Translations under genes and position numbers: made by a program
Assembly (NCBI GenBank): GCA_902797405.1
Contig: CADBSP010000150.1
Coordinates: forward strand, 1 to 12,403
DNA length: 12,403 nt
Direction: 5' to 3'
Source of the DNA: an uncultured Eubacteriales bacterium
GTDB taxonomy: Bacteria > Bacillota > Clostridia > Peptostreptococcales > Anaerovoracaceae
Shown here: positions 6,901 to 12,403 of the stretch, piece by piece
Layout of the letters: every line of letters starts with the position of its first letter
Position numbering within the stretch: the first letter of the stretch is position 1
Notes under the pieces: model-generated
The model's database searches: none
What the model was told of the DNA's origin: nothing
What the model saw: the letters and a program-made list of their open reading frames with translations, nothing else

Positions 6901-7664
6901 AATTTTTTATTCTTCTTTTTCTTTTTTTCTTTCCTGCTACCTGCGCGACCCTTTCTTCTGGATAAGGTTTCTCTTTCAGCAGGAGAGGCGTCTTCAGTAG
7001 AATTATGGGATAAGCTATTGGAATTGTTTAAATCGGTAGATTTTCTGGAAGGATTGGTATATCCTGTTTCTCCTGAAATAACCGGCCAACCATCTGAGGC
7101 ATAGGAAGAAGAACTCCTTTCAGATCTCTGATTGGATGTGCTTCTATACTTGATATGTTCATGAGTCGATGTTTGCGAAGCAGACCTTTGGCCGGTTGTT
7201 TGATAATCAATTCGTTGAGCGGTTGTTTGGTTATTAACCCTTTGACCTGTAGTTTGGCTATTAACTCTTTGGCCTGTAGTTTGGTTATTAACCCTTTGAC
7301 CTGTAGTTTGGCTATTAACTCTTTGGCCTGTAGTTTGGCTATTAACTCTTTGGCCTGTAGTTTGGCTATTAACCCTTTGACCTGTAGTTTGGCTATTAAC
7401 TCTTTGACCGGTTGTTTGGTTATTAACTCTTTGGCCTGATGTCTGGTGGCCGGTTGGATGATTTGAGTAGCCTTGGGGAGATGAGGTCCTTTGCCTTTCT
7501 CTTTCCCTTATAGCTCTGTGTTCTGCTAATGTAACATAACTGGATCTATGAGCGGATTCAGCTTCTTTTGCTTTAGCAAAATCCTCGGGATTAATAACCC
7601 GAGTTTTTCTATCATCCACAGTGCTTCTCATATTACTTTGATTTTTGTTTGGGTAGTCATTCAT
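3912..7664 (-). CDS. Class A penicillin-binding protein (glycosyltransferase 51 + transpeptidase, PBP1A type)
   Basis: This bifunctional peptidoglycan synthase polymerises lipid II and cross-links stem peptides at the outer face of the membrane. It has 1250 residues, longer than the usual 650-900. Residues 1-256 form a cytoplasmic head with a nine-residue repeat (75-164) and a basic stretch before the membrane segment at about 257-284. The glycosyltransferase shows EDKTFKTHHG (342-351, catalytic Glu342), GTSTITQQ (373-380) and the RKIQEAYYALRIEKEL helix. The transpeptidase shows the SxxK motif (Ser796-Lys799), SIN (879-881) and KTG (1012-1014), so both activities look intact. A Tyr/Asp-rich insertion of about 150 residues (about 600-750) lies between the domains. 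The C-terminus has a Cys-rich segment (1107, 1118, 1140), a charged helix and a Pro/Glu tail. The ATG at 7664 has only a weak ribosome binding site; see the leader entry. Confidence 0.96.
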   Translation of the reverse strand: MNDYPNKNQSNMRSTVDDRKTRVINPEDFAKAKEAESAHRSSYVTLAEHRAIRERERQRTSSPQGYSNHPTGHQTSGQRVNNQTTGQRVNSQTTGQRVNSQTTGQRVNSQTTGQRVNSQTTGQRVNNQTTGQRVNSQTTGQRVNNQTTAQRIDYQTTGQRSASQTSTHEHIKYRSTSNQRSERSSSSYASDGWPVISGETGYTNPSRKSTDLNNSNSLSHNSTEDASPAERETLSRRKGRAGSRKEKKKKKNKKFVWLKRIIVALLCLALIGILAGCFFVYSIIKDTPPINPQTIYDNLEETTKMYDADGKEIDIIFSDFNRDLADVNDMPENLIDAVIALEDKTFKTHHGFNIIRIFGAIVDKLLRGGQISGTSTITQQLARNIYLTDTRFEHNYTRKIQEAYYALRIEKELSKDEIIGAYLNTIYLGYGSYGVETASQNYFGKHVSELTLAECAALAALPQMPDSYQLIVFEPGGTAAAYPDRALKETTDGVYLANDASKDRREICLDLMLEQELITQAEHDEAMAVSLMDMLNPDFESSYDSNAAYFADYCISEVMQDLMEEKGMDSETAFKTVYQGGLRIYSTLDSQAQAVIREEFANPYNYPWVEPLYDYAGNIIDEDGYVKLYDYDNFFDSEGNFILSEDEYSFNSDGSLVIYYGNSLNIYTTEVAEGVEYSLEFKPMFYYDEDYTFYTISGGYVSIPRQYKSINGDNDIIISAEFLNNPDYAGYFVKNDDGTLSIAPKAYSLNAKSIQPQVAMTIVENSTGHIKAMVGGRNTSGRMIYNRAVSLRQPGSSIKPLGVYSAALQQSAEEAMAGYSHEFYDYKIDKQGTTLYGSYLTAASIVLDEKTTIDGEQWPNNDSNTFTGMQTMRSAMKQSINTCAVKIWYQVGADYSLQNVKNFGITTLVEEGAYNDVNPAALALGGLTNGVNTLEMASAYTTFPNNGVRYDTCSYTKVLDKDGNVVLDNSNPTEHQVLDPGVAWIMADMLHTVVESGTATNAYVPDTFVGGKTGTTQNEKDVWFDGFTTNYTASLWIGSDVAIDLSDNSLVATVLWGKIMRQIDAAYLGYRAEAPDNVIYQNGEYFISGTEKGTVSPSSIKKTVTLCKDTGLLATPECKNVSRKEYNAYDGSYSPPGYYCYLHNSDPNTYPVSSDNYDKLKEAEEKRLEEEEKKKQEEEEKKKQEEEEERLRLEEEERLRQEEEERLRQEQEQQQQENPPPDDPPVEEPTPEPIPEPTPPEETGEETSEG
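4017..4193 (-). repeat. Glu/Lys/Arg/Gln-rich helix repeat in the PBP C-terminal tail
   Basis: Residues about 1158-1216 are almost entirely Glu, Lys, Arg, Gln and Leu, built on units like EEEEKKKQ and EEEERLRQ. On the DNA a 21-base identical stretch recurs at 4110-4130 and 4134-4154, a 24-bp period. The plus strand here is almost all pyrimidine. The pattern predicts a long single alpha-helix or coiled coil outside the membrane, followed by a Pro/Glu-rich tail (about 1218-1250). Confidence 0.85.
7173..7442 (-). repeat. Ten 27-bp tandem repeats in the PBP cytoplasmic head
   Basis: Residues 75-164 comprise ten nine-residue units, mostly TTGQRVNSQ or TTGQRVNNQ, with diverged end units (TSGQRVNNQ, TTAQRIDYQ, TTGQRSASQ). 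The middle units are nearly identical in DNA and differ mainly in Ser/Asn at one site. The segment is polar, uncharged apart from Arg, and lies before the membrane anchor, so it should face the cytoplasm. Confidence 0.92.
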
Positions 7665-7680
7665 ATGTGTTATTCGCCAT
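7657..7680 (-). CDS. Possible seven-codon leader ORF overlapping the PBP start
   Basis: On the minus strand a GGAAAGG (7684-7690) is followed three bases later by ATG GCG AAT AAC ACA TAT GAA TGA. The stop lies inside the second and third codons of the PBP frame, so the two frames overlap by eight bases. The same GGAAAGG is 19 bases from the PBP ATG, too far to serve it well. The short ORF could deliver ribosomes to the PBP start by coupling. It is equally possible that this is chance. Confidence 0.25.
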   Translation of the reverse strand: MANNTYE

Positions 7681-7716
7681 AAACCTTTCCGTACAAAAAC
7701 GCAAAAATACTCATTT

Positions 7717-7746
7717 ATTATACCATATTATGCACTTATATGACAG
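7717..7746 (-). promoter_or_regulatory. Putative housekeeping promoter for the PBP gene
   Basis: On the minus strand TATAAT (7722-7717) is preceded, after an 18-base spacer, by CTGTCA (7746-7741), a 4/6 match to TTGACA. Transcription would begin near 7710, giving a leader of about 45 bases before the PBP ATG. Confidence 0.6.
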
Positions 7747-7757
7747 AAAAAATGAAA

Positions 7758-7806
7758 TTGTAAGGATAATGTAAGAATTGTAAAATCATGGTAATTATGA
7801 TATTAT
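7758..7806 (+). promoter_or_regulatory. Two overlapping putative promoters for comEC-holA
   Basis: TTGTAA (7758-7763) with a 17-base spacer leads to TAAAAT (7781-7786), and TTGTAA (7778-7783) with a 17-base spacer leads to TATTAT (7801-7806). The two are set exactly 20 bp apart. Each -35 is a 4/6 match and each -10 a 5/6 match. The second would give a leader of about 40 bases before the comEC ATG. Confidence 0.45.
7759..7795 (+). promoter_or_regulatory. Tandem direct-repeat boxes resembling the WalR consensus
   Basis: TGTAAG-N5-TGTAAG at 7759-7775 and TGTAAA-N5-GGTAAT at 7779-7795 match the published WalR (YycF) pattern TGTWAH-N5-TGTWAH at 10/12 and 11/12 positions. They lie 12 bp upstream of the PBP -35 and overlap the comEC -35 elements. 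The region is AT-rich, so chance matches are a real risk. Confidence 0.35.
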
Positions 7807-7837
7807 TATCTAGTAAAATCTATAATTCATTTCGATT

Positions 7838-7860
7838 GGCTTCAAATCACATATGAAGCC
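7838..7860 (+). promoter_or_regulatory. Hairpin at the comEC start codon
   Basis: GGCTTCA (7838-7844) is a perfect complement of TGAAGCC (7854-7860), with nine bases between. The A of the comEC ATG (7853) is the last loop base, and its T and G are the first stem bases. No Shine-Dalgarno precedes the ATG. In the mRNA the fold would partly hide the start codon. Confidence 0.45.
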
Positions 7861-10279
7861 TGAAAAATACACATCTTTTAATAGCGTCTTTGATGACAAA
7901 GACTATGATTATAAATACTCTTCATTAAAACAGGGACTTAGGACAATCTTTAGAAGAAAGGTCTTCATCTTATCCATGGCCCTTTCACTTTTGATTCTTC
8001 TCTTTAACAAATTTGTGTATTTATATCCACCCGACATAATAGAGCTTCCTGAAATAAAAAAAATAAGTGGAGTTATTCTTTATTATGAAGTAGAGGATTA
8101 TGGATTAAAACTAACATGTAAAACCGATATGGGGAAAATAATAGTGTATTGGTATGCTGGTAAAGATGTTGAAATAGAGCCCGGTGGTGACAGTAATGAA
8201 ACTAATGAAACTAATGGTAGTTATTATAATGATGAGCGTGACGATGATAGGATAAAACCGGGAGAATTGATTGGTGAACATGTTAATCTGTACCCAAAGA
8301 AGGGACTGGAGTTACCCGACCCCAGGAGAAACCCCAGATGTTTTGATTACAGACTTTATCTCTTGGGAAAGGGAATTAATTACACTATAAGATGCGATAG
8401 GAGAGGGGTCGAGATTGTAGATGGAGAAAAGAATAAGCTTCTTTGTTTCAAAGGAATTCTAATTAAAAGTAGAGAGGAATTTTTGAATGAGTATTATCCC
8501 GATGAGGATGATAGGGCTTTCGCCAGAGGTATTCTGTTTGGTGATTCGGGAGAAATAGATGAGGAGGTGTATGAATCTTTTCAGGGCAATAACACTGCCC
8601 ACATCTTAGCGGTAAGCGGATTGCATATTGGAATACTTTATGGGGTTTTTATATCACTTAGAAAGCGTGCATATGCGATATCGGAGCATATTGGTAAGGC
8701 ATTAACTATTATATTTATTGGATTTCTGGCGATTTACGGTACACTGACTCTCTGGACTCCATCAATTACCAGGGCAGTTTTTTTGGTATATTTGAAGATG
8801 TTCGCGGATAGGAACGCATTAAGATATGATATGCTAAATGCTGTTTCTATAGTTAATATTATAATGCTTGTCATTAGTCCTTATGAAATATATTCTGTTG
8901 GATTTCAAATGTCTTTTCTGTGTGCATATGCAATCAGTATTGTAATTCCCAGGTTAAGGGGAAAACTGCCGGACATAGTATTATTACCTCTAGGAATTCA
9001 GGTATTTCTATTACCATATATGCTTAGAATCACTAATACTTTTTCGCCTATGGGGTTTATTTCAAATATAGCTGTAGTTTTTCTGGCATCAATATATGTG
9101 CCTATTGGGATTATCGGATTTATACTAAATGTTTCTAGTACCGGTGTAATACTTACATCGCTTGGAAGGATGACAGTTTGGATAAATGATCTGGTTTACT
9201 CAGAGGGAAGATTCTCCTTTAATATTCCATCGCCAAGCCTCTTGTTCGTAGGCGTGTATATGATGGTTGTTATTCTTATTTCATCAGAAGCGTTCCTGGT
9301 TTTGACGGATAGAGAAAATCATTCAATAAAGAAACAAAGGGAGGGAAGCATTTGTTTAATCCTTAAAAGCGTTAATATAAGATTGGTAGTTGTGGTAATC
9401 CTAATTATAGCAGCTATAGGATTATTATTTGGTTATATAGATAAAACACCTTTTGATGATGCATCAGAAATATTTATAGATGTTGGACAGGGAGATGCAA
9501 TACACTTAAACTGGGATAATGACAGCTATTTAAATATTGTTAACGAAAATTTCAATACAGTTAACGATAATTATAATATGGACATCTTGATTGATGGTGG
9601 CGGAAAGTATAATTATAACGTCGGGAAAAAGGTGCTTAAGCCCTATTTACTAAAAAACGGTAATAGTGATTTGGAGCTGGCTCTTTTTACTCATGACCAC
9701 ATGGATCATTATAAAGGGTTGGAAGAACTGATGGAAGAATTTGATGTTAAAGAGATGATAGTCGACGGTATGAGCGGAGATATTATTGAGATTTCTGATG
9801 AACGCTATATAGAGATACTTTGGCCTTTGGAGAAATACAGTCAGGATAAAGATAAAATGGAGGATGAAAACTATTACAGCAGAGTGTATATGGTTTATGA
9901 TAATGGGATTAAAACTTTGATTACGGGAGATATTACAAGCGAAGGAGAACACGCATTAATCAGGGAATATGGAGGAACTAATAAGCTTAAATGTCATATT
10001 CTTAAAATCCCTCATCATGGAAGTAAATACAGCAGCAGTATCGAGTTTTTAAAGGAAACAAATCCATTGATAGCAGTTATTTCAGTTGGAAAGAACAACA
10101 ATTACGGGCATCCCGCTCCTGAAGTAATTGAAAAATTGGCGGACTTAGGTATAATCATTTATAGAACGGATTTAGATGGTGCTGTTGGGATAATCCCCGG
10201 AAATCAAAAGGAATATGAGAATAATTCATTTTCTGTTTGCACCGAGATAACGAAGAAATATGATACTTATCTAGCCTAG
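7853..10279 (+). CDS. comEC: ComEC/Rec2 family DNA-uptake channel protein
   Basis: ComEC is the polytopic membrane channel through which single-stranded DNA enters during transformation. At 808 residues the protein is full length and has all three expected parts. An N-terminal membrane segment (about 40-58) is followed by a soluble domain containing the NPRCFDYRLYLLGKGI motif. The competence membrane domain starts near 223 with FARGILFGDSG and contains HILAVSGLHIG (250-260) and many later membrane segments. A metallo-beta-lactamase-like domain carries IDVGQGDA (Asp543), THDHMDH (613-619) and PHHGS (His721-His722). Its metal ligands look intact (HxHxDH). An in-frame stop at 7823 and no alternative start make the ATG at 7853 the only reasonable one, although it lacks a Shine-Dalgarno. 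Nothing in the window shows that the organism is naturally competent, since ComEC is widely kept in non-competent Firmicutes. holA follows after 19 bases. Confidence 0.96.
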   Translation: MKPEKYTSFNSVFDDKDYDYKYSSLKQGLRTIFRRKVFILSMALSLLILLFNKFVYLYPPDIIELPEIKKISGVILYYEVEDYGLKLTCKTDMGKIIVYWYAGKDVEIEPGGDSNETNETNGSYYNDERDDDRIKPGELIGEHVNLYPKKGLELPDPRRNPRCFDYRLYLLGKGINYTIRCDRRGVEIVDGEKNKLLCFKGILIKSREEFLNEYYPDEDDRAFARGILFGDSGEIDEEVYESFQGNNTAHILAVSGLHIGILYGVFISLRKRAYAISEHIGKALTIIFIGFLAIYGTLTLWTPSITRAVFLVYLKMFADRNALRYDMLNAVSIVNIIMLVISPYEIYSVGFQMSFLCAYAISIVIPRLRGKLPDIVLLPLGIQVFLLPYMLRITNTFSPMGFISNIAVVFLASIYVPIGIIGFILNVSSTGVILTSLGRMTVWINDLVYSEGRFSFNIPSPSLLFVGVYMMVVILISSEAFLVLTDRENHSIKKQREGSICLILKSVNIRLVVVVILIIAAIGLLFGYIDKTPFDDASEIFIDVGQGDAIHLNWDNDSYLNIVNENFNTVNDNYNMDILIDGGGKYNYNVGKKVLKPYLLKNGNSDLELALFTHDHMDHYKGLEELMEEFDVKEMIVDGMSGDIIEISDERYIEILWPLEKYSQDKDKMEDENYYSRVYMVYDNGIKTLITGDITSEGEHALIREYGGTNKLKCHILKIPHHGSKYSSSIEFLKETNPLIAVISVGKNNNYGHPAPEVIEKLADLGIIIYRTDLDGAVGIIPGNQKEYENNSFSVCTEITKKYDTYLA

Positions 10280-10298
10280 TGGAGGCGAACAAAGGATA

Positions 10299-11390
10299 AT
10301 GTACAATAAATACAAAGAGGAACATGCATTTAAAACACTTCAGAAGGATCTAAAATCCGGTGAATTAACCCGGGTTGTTTTGCTTTGCGGTAAAGAACAG
10401 TTTTTGATTGAATGGGGCAGAAACCAGATAATAGGAAAATACGTGGAGCAGGCTTCGAAAGTGTTGGATTTAACAATGATTGATGAGCAGGAATCCATGA
10501 GGGAATTAAGTCAAGGAAGTTCCTACGGTCCAAACTCAATTACAGATTATATCATTGAAAACTGCGAAACACTTCCTTTGCTCTCTAAGAAAAAGGTAGT
10601 TGTTGTTAGGGATACAAAGCTCCTCAATTCCTCAGAAAAGCAAGGTGGAAAGAATTCCGAACTATCCAGATTATGTGATTATCTACCCAAAATACCTGAA
10701 AGTACAATTCTTGTTTTCATTAGTTCGCCTGTTGATAAGAAGAAAAAACTACCGAAAGCCATAGCGAAGAATGGCAAAATATATGATTTTGATCAGCTGG
10801 ATAGAAAGGAACTTATTTCGTTTGCAGATAAGAGATTTAGGGCAGGGGGAGTAAGTGTATCTTCCAGAACAATGGATTTCCTGATTAATGAGACGGGTTA
10901 TTACAACAAAGAGAGCGATTATGATCTCTTTACCTTTTCAAATGATATTGTAAAAATGATTGCTCTTTCTGAAAATGGTGTCTTGACAGAACAAATCGTG
11001 AAAGATACGGTGGAGAAGGATATTGAGACTTTCATTTTCAGTTTGATGAATAGTATATCCGAAGGAAGGAAGGATAAAGCTTTCGAATTGTTGCATAATA
11101 TTGTCTCTGAAAGTGTTGATGTTAGTGGACTTACAGCCATGATAGTAGGCCAGTTTGAAATAATGTATTCTATCAAAGAACTCCTGGATGCAAGAATTCC
11201 CGATAGGATGATTATCGAAAAACTGGATATGAACGAATATAGATTTAAAGTTCTGAAACCCTTTGTTTCCAAGTATTCCAAGGAACGTCTCAAAGATGCT
11301 TTAAAGCTATCCTATGAAATCGATAAAAATATAAAAATGGGATTGCTGAAACCTAGCCTCGCTTTGGAGATGTTTGTCGCCAGAATCTAA
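10299..11390 (+). CDS. holA: DNA polymerase III delta subunit
   Basis: HolA is the clamp-loader subunit that opens the beta sliding clamp. The 363-residue length is close to the family's usual 330-350. The N-terminus has the VVLLCGKEQFLIEWGRNQI segment typical of delta (a degenerate P-loop region without Walker A), a middle segment VVVVRDTKLL and LVFISSPVDKKKKLPKA, and the C-terminal collar helices ending KMGLLKPSLALEMFVARI. A GGAGG at 10281-10285 is 13 bases from the ATG, with a second purine run AAAGGA right before it. It lies 19 bases after comEC, an arrangement common in Firmicutes. The rpsT gene that often follows this pair is not next; an AT-rich gap and nfnA come instead. Confidence 0.93.
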   Translation: MYNKYKEEHAFKTLQKDLKSGELTRVVLLCGKEQFLIEWGRNQIIGKYVEQASKVLDLTMIDEQESMRELSQGSSYGPNSITDYIIENCETLPLLSKKKVVVVRDTKLLNSSEKQGGKNSELSRLCDYLPKIPESTILVFISSPVDKKKKLPKAIAKNGKIYDFDQLDRKELISFADKRFRAGGVSVSSRTMDFLINETGYYNKESDYDLFTFSNDIVKMIALSENGVLTEQIVKDTVEKDIETFIFSLMNSISEGRKDKAFELLHNIVSESVDVSGLTAMIVGQFEIMYSIKELLDARIPDRMIIEKLDMNEYRFKVLKPFVSKYSKERLKDALKLSYEIDKNIKMGLLKPSLALEMFVARI

Positions 11391-11429
11391 AGGCCGATTT
11401 TAAACCCTAAAATATTTTTTTAAATTTTT

Positions 11430-11444
11430 TGCATATTTTATGCA
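11430..11444. other. Short dyad TGCATA-TTT-TATGCA upstream of the nfnA promoter
   Basis: A perfect 6-bp inverted repeat with a three-base centre lies nine bases upstream of the nfnA -35. It is preceded, not followed, by a T-run, so it does not look like a holA terminator. It may be an operator half-site pair or chance in AT-rich DNA. No clear intrinsic terminator for holA is visible. Confidence 0.25.
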
Positions 11445-11453
11445 TAAAGTTCT

Positions 11454-11481
11454 TTGTTTATTTCTCAAAATAATGTATAAT
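11454..11481 (+). promoter_or_regulatory. Putative promoter of nfnA
   Basis: TATAAT at 11476-11481 is a perfect -10, with a weak -35 TTGTTT (11454-11459) at a 16-base spacing. Transcription would start near 11488, giving a leader of about 49 bases. The AT-rich stretch upstream could serve as an UP element. Confidence 0.6.
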
Positions 11482-11485
11482 TATT

Positions 11486-11503
11486 TTGTTAATTTTTTCA
11501 CTG
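11486..11503. promoter_or_regulatory. Candidate Rex operator at the nfnA transcription start
   Basis: TTGTTAA-N4-TTCACTG matches the Rex consensus TTGTGAA-N4-TTCACAA at 11 of 14 defined bases, with the inverted symmetry broken only at the last two. It lies four bases after the -10, where a bound repressor would block transcription. Rex senses the NADH/NAD+ ratio in Gram-positive bacteria, and the downstream gene is an NAD(P)H-handling enzyme. Confidence 0.4.
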
Positions 11504-11521
11504 TATTTTTATTTAAGAGAC

Positions 11522-11528
11522 AGGAGAG
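11522..11528 (+). promoter_or_regulatory. Ribosome binding site that sets the nfnA start
   Basis: AGGAGAG lies eight bases before the ATG at 11537. The frame is open further upstream to a TTG at 11486, but that codon has no ribosome binding site, lies at or before the predicted transcription start, and would add residues unlike the family. Confidence 0.8.
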
Positions 11529-11536
11529 ATAAAGAG

Positions 11537-12385
11537 ATGTACAAAGTCGTTAGAAGAGAACCACTCAATCCCACTGTCACTCAGTTGGAGATAGAGGCTC
11601 CTTTGGTTGCCAAGAAAGCACAGCCGGGGCAATTTATCATCCTAAGAGTTGACGCCGATGGTGAACGTATTCCACTTACTGTTGCAGGTACCGATCCTGA
11701 AGAAGGAACAGTAAAGATCATCTTCCAGATTGTTGGCGGAACAACAGAAAAACTCAACCACAAAATGGAAGGCGACTACATTCAGGACTTTGTTGGACCA
11801 TTGGGAAAACCAACAGATACAAGTGGAGTGAAAAAGGTATGCATAGTTGGTGGCGGTGTAGGCTGCGCTATTGCAATGCCGGTTGCCCAGGAATTCCACA
11901 GACTGGGTGTTGAGGTAGTAAGCATCATAGGCTTTAAGAGCAAGGACATCGTTATTCTGGAGAAGGAATTCAATGAATGTTCCGATAAGGTAATCCTCAT
12001 GACGGACGATGGAACTTATGGAAGAGAAGGTAATGTAACCGTTCCTCTAAAAGAAATGTTGGAGGCAGGCGAACACTTCGATAAGATTATTACTATTGGA
12101 CCACTCATCATGATGAAGTTTGTTGTGGCTACGGCTAAGCCATTCAATGTACCTGTAGACGTCAGCATGAATCCAATAATGATTGACGGAACAGGAATGT
12201 GTGGAGGCTGCCGTCTCACACTTACTCAGGACGGAAAGAAAGTAACAAAGTTTGCATGTGTTGACGGACCAGACTTTGATGGATATGAGATAGATTTTGA
12301 TGAAGCGATGAGCAGAGGCAGAATGTATGCTGAATTTGAGAAGCACGCTTATGAAGATGCCTGCAATCTGTTTAAGAACGCATAA
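11537..12385 (+). CDS. nfnA: Ferredoxin-NADP+ reductase alpha subunit, NfnA/SudB type (FAD/NAD-binding)
   Basis: The 282-residue product matches the small subunit of NfnAB, a cytoplasmic enzyme that transfers electrons among NADH, reduced ferredoxin and NADP+. The N-terminal FAD domain has PGQFIILRV and RIPLTVAGTD. The NAD-binding domain has GGGVGCA (Gly105-Gly109). The C-terminus holds the [2Fe-2S] motif: Asp217, Cys222, Cys225 and Cys241, followed by VDGPDFDGYEIDFDEA. The set of one Asp and three Cys is the ligand pattern known for NfnA. The end is followed at once by AAGGAGG and another start, as in an nfnA-nfnB operon. Close relatives annotated as sulfide dehydrogenase subunit SudB or dihydroorotate dehydrogenase electron-transfer subunit cannot be separated by eye, but the C-terminal VDGPDFDG context and the gene following favour NfnA. 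The promoter and a Rex-like site lie just upstream. Confidence 0.88.
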   Translation: MYKVVRREPLNPTVTQLEIEAPLVAKKAQPGQFIILRVDADGERIPLTVAGTDPEEGTVKIIFQIVGGTTEKLNHKMEGDYIQDFVGPLGKPTDTSGVKKVCIVGGGVGCAIAMPVAQEFHRLGVEVVSIIGFKSKDIVILEKEFNECSDKVILMTDDGTYGREGNVTVPLKEMLEAGEHFDKIITIGPLIMMKFVVATAKPFNVPVDVSMNPIMIDGTGMCGGCRLTLTQDGKKVTKFACVDGPDFDGYEIDFDEAMSRGRMYAEFEKHAYEDACNLFKNA

Positions 12386-12396
12386 GGAGGCGCATT

Positions 12397-12403
12397 ATGG
12401 CAA
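12397..12403 (+). CDS. Start of next gene, expected NfnB/GltA-like large subunit (cut by window end)
   Basis: A strong AAGGAGG (12384-12390), overlapping the nfnA stop codon, is followed six bases later by ATG GCA and the window edge. Only Met-Ala is visible, so the product is inferred from gene order: nfnA is usually followed by nfnB, the glutamate-synthase-like large subunit that binds NADPH and FAD. Confidence 0.5.

Noticed and set aside
7155..7439. 94-codon plus-strand frame opposite the PBP head repeat
   Set aside because: It is the reverse reading of the 27-bp repeat and has no ribosome binding site.
7173..7442. CRISPR-like array of 27-bp units
   Set aside because: The units are contiguous with no unique spacers, and they translate as a regular nine-residue repeat in the PBP.
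11391..11452. Intrinsic terminator after holA
   Set aside because: There are T-runs but no GC-containing stem in front of them; the only clean dyad (11430-11444) comes after the T-run.
11486..11536. TTG at 11486 as the start of the nfnA protein
   Set aside because: It has no ribosome site and falls at the predicted transcription start; the ATG at 11537 has AGGAGAG at ideal spacing and gives the family's usual N-terminus.

Overview
The window reads as a low-GC Gram-positive chromosome, most likely a clostridial relative of the Lachnospiraceae. The evidence is a sortase-anchored surface protein, a bifunctional class A penicillin-binding protein with a long cytoplasmic head, GGAGG-type ribosome binding sites, the comEC-holA gene pair, and a start of an NfnAB-type ferredoxin/NADP oxidoreductase locus. 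The assignment to a family is inference. No tRNA, rRNA, insertion sequence, phage gene or CRISPR array was seen. Most of the window is housekeeping; the unusual parts are the repeat-built proteins and three candidate regulatory sites.

Layout. Positions 3-3770 (+) hold the 3' part of a very large surface protein: InlB-like repeats, three 186-187-residue cysteine-rich modules, proline-rich stalks of three kinds, a small beta-type domain, and a VPKTG sorting signal. A degenerate A-rich repeat and a bidirectional terminator (3865-3903) separate it from a convergent class A PBP gene (3912-7664, -), which has a nine-residue tandem repeat in its cytoplasmic head and a long charged helix plus Pro/Glu tail at its extracellular end. 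The divergent intergenic region 7665-7852 holds promoters for both neighbours and two tandem boxes that resemble the WalR consensus. comEC (7853-10279) follows, with no Shine-Dalgarno and with its ATG at the edge of a perfect 7-bp hairpin, and then holA (10299-11390), 19 bases downstream in the same transcript.

A 146-base AT-rich gap carries a promoter and a candidate Rex operator ahead of nfnA (11537-12385). The window ends two codons into the next gene, expected to be nfnB.

How the genes relate: the surface protein and the PBP both act at the cell wall and share a terminator. comEC and holA form the DNA uptake/replication pair seen together in many Firmicutes. nfnA begins a redox-balancing operon; a Rex-like site at its transcription start would fit NADH-responsive control. 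These regulatory links are read from motif similarity only.
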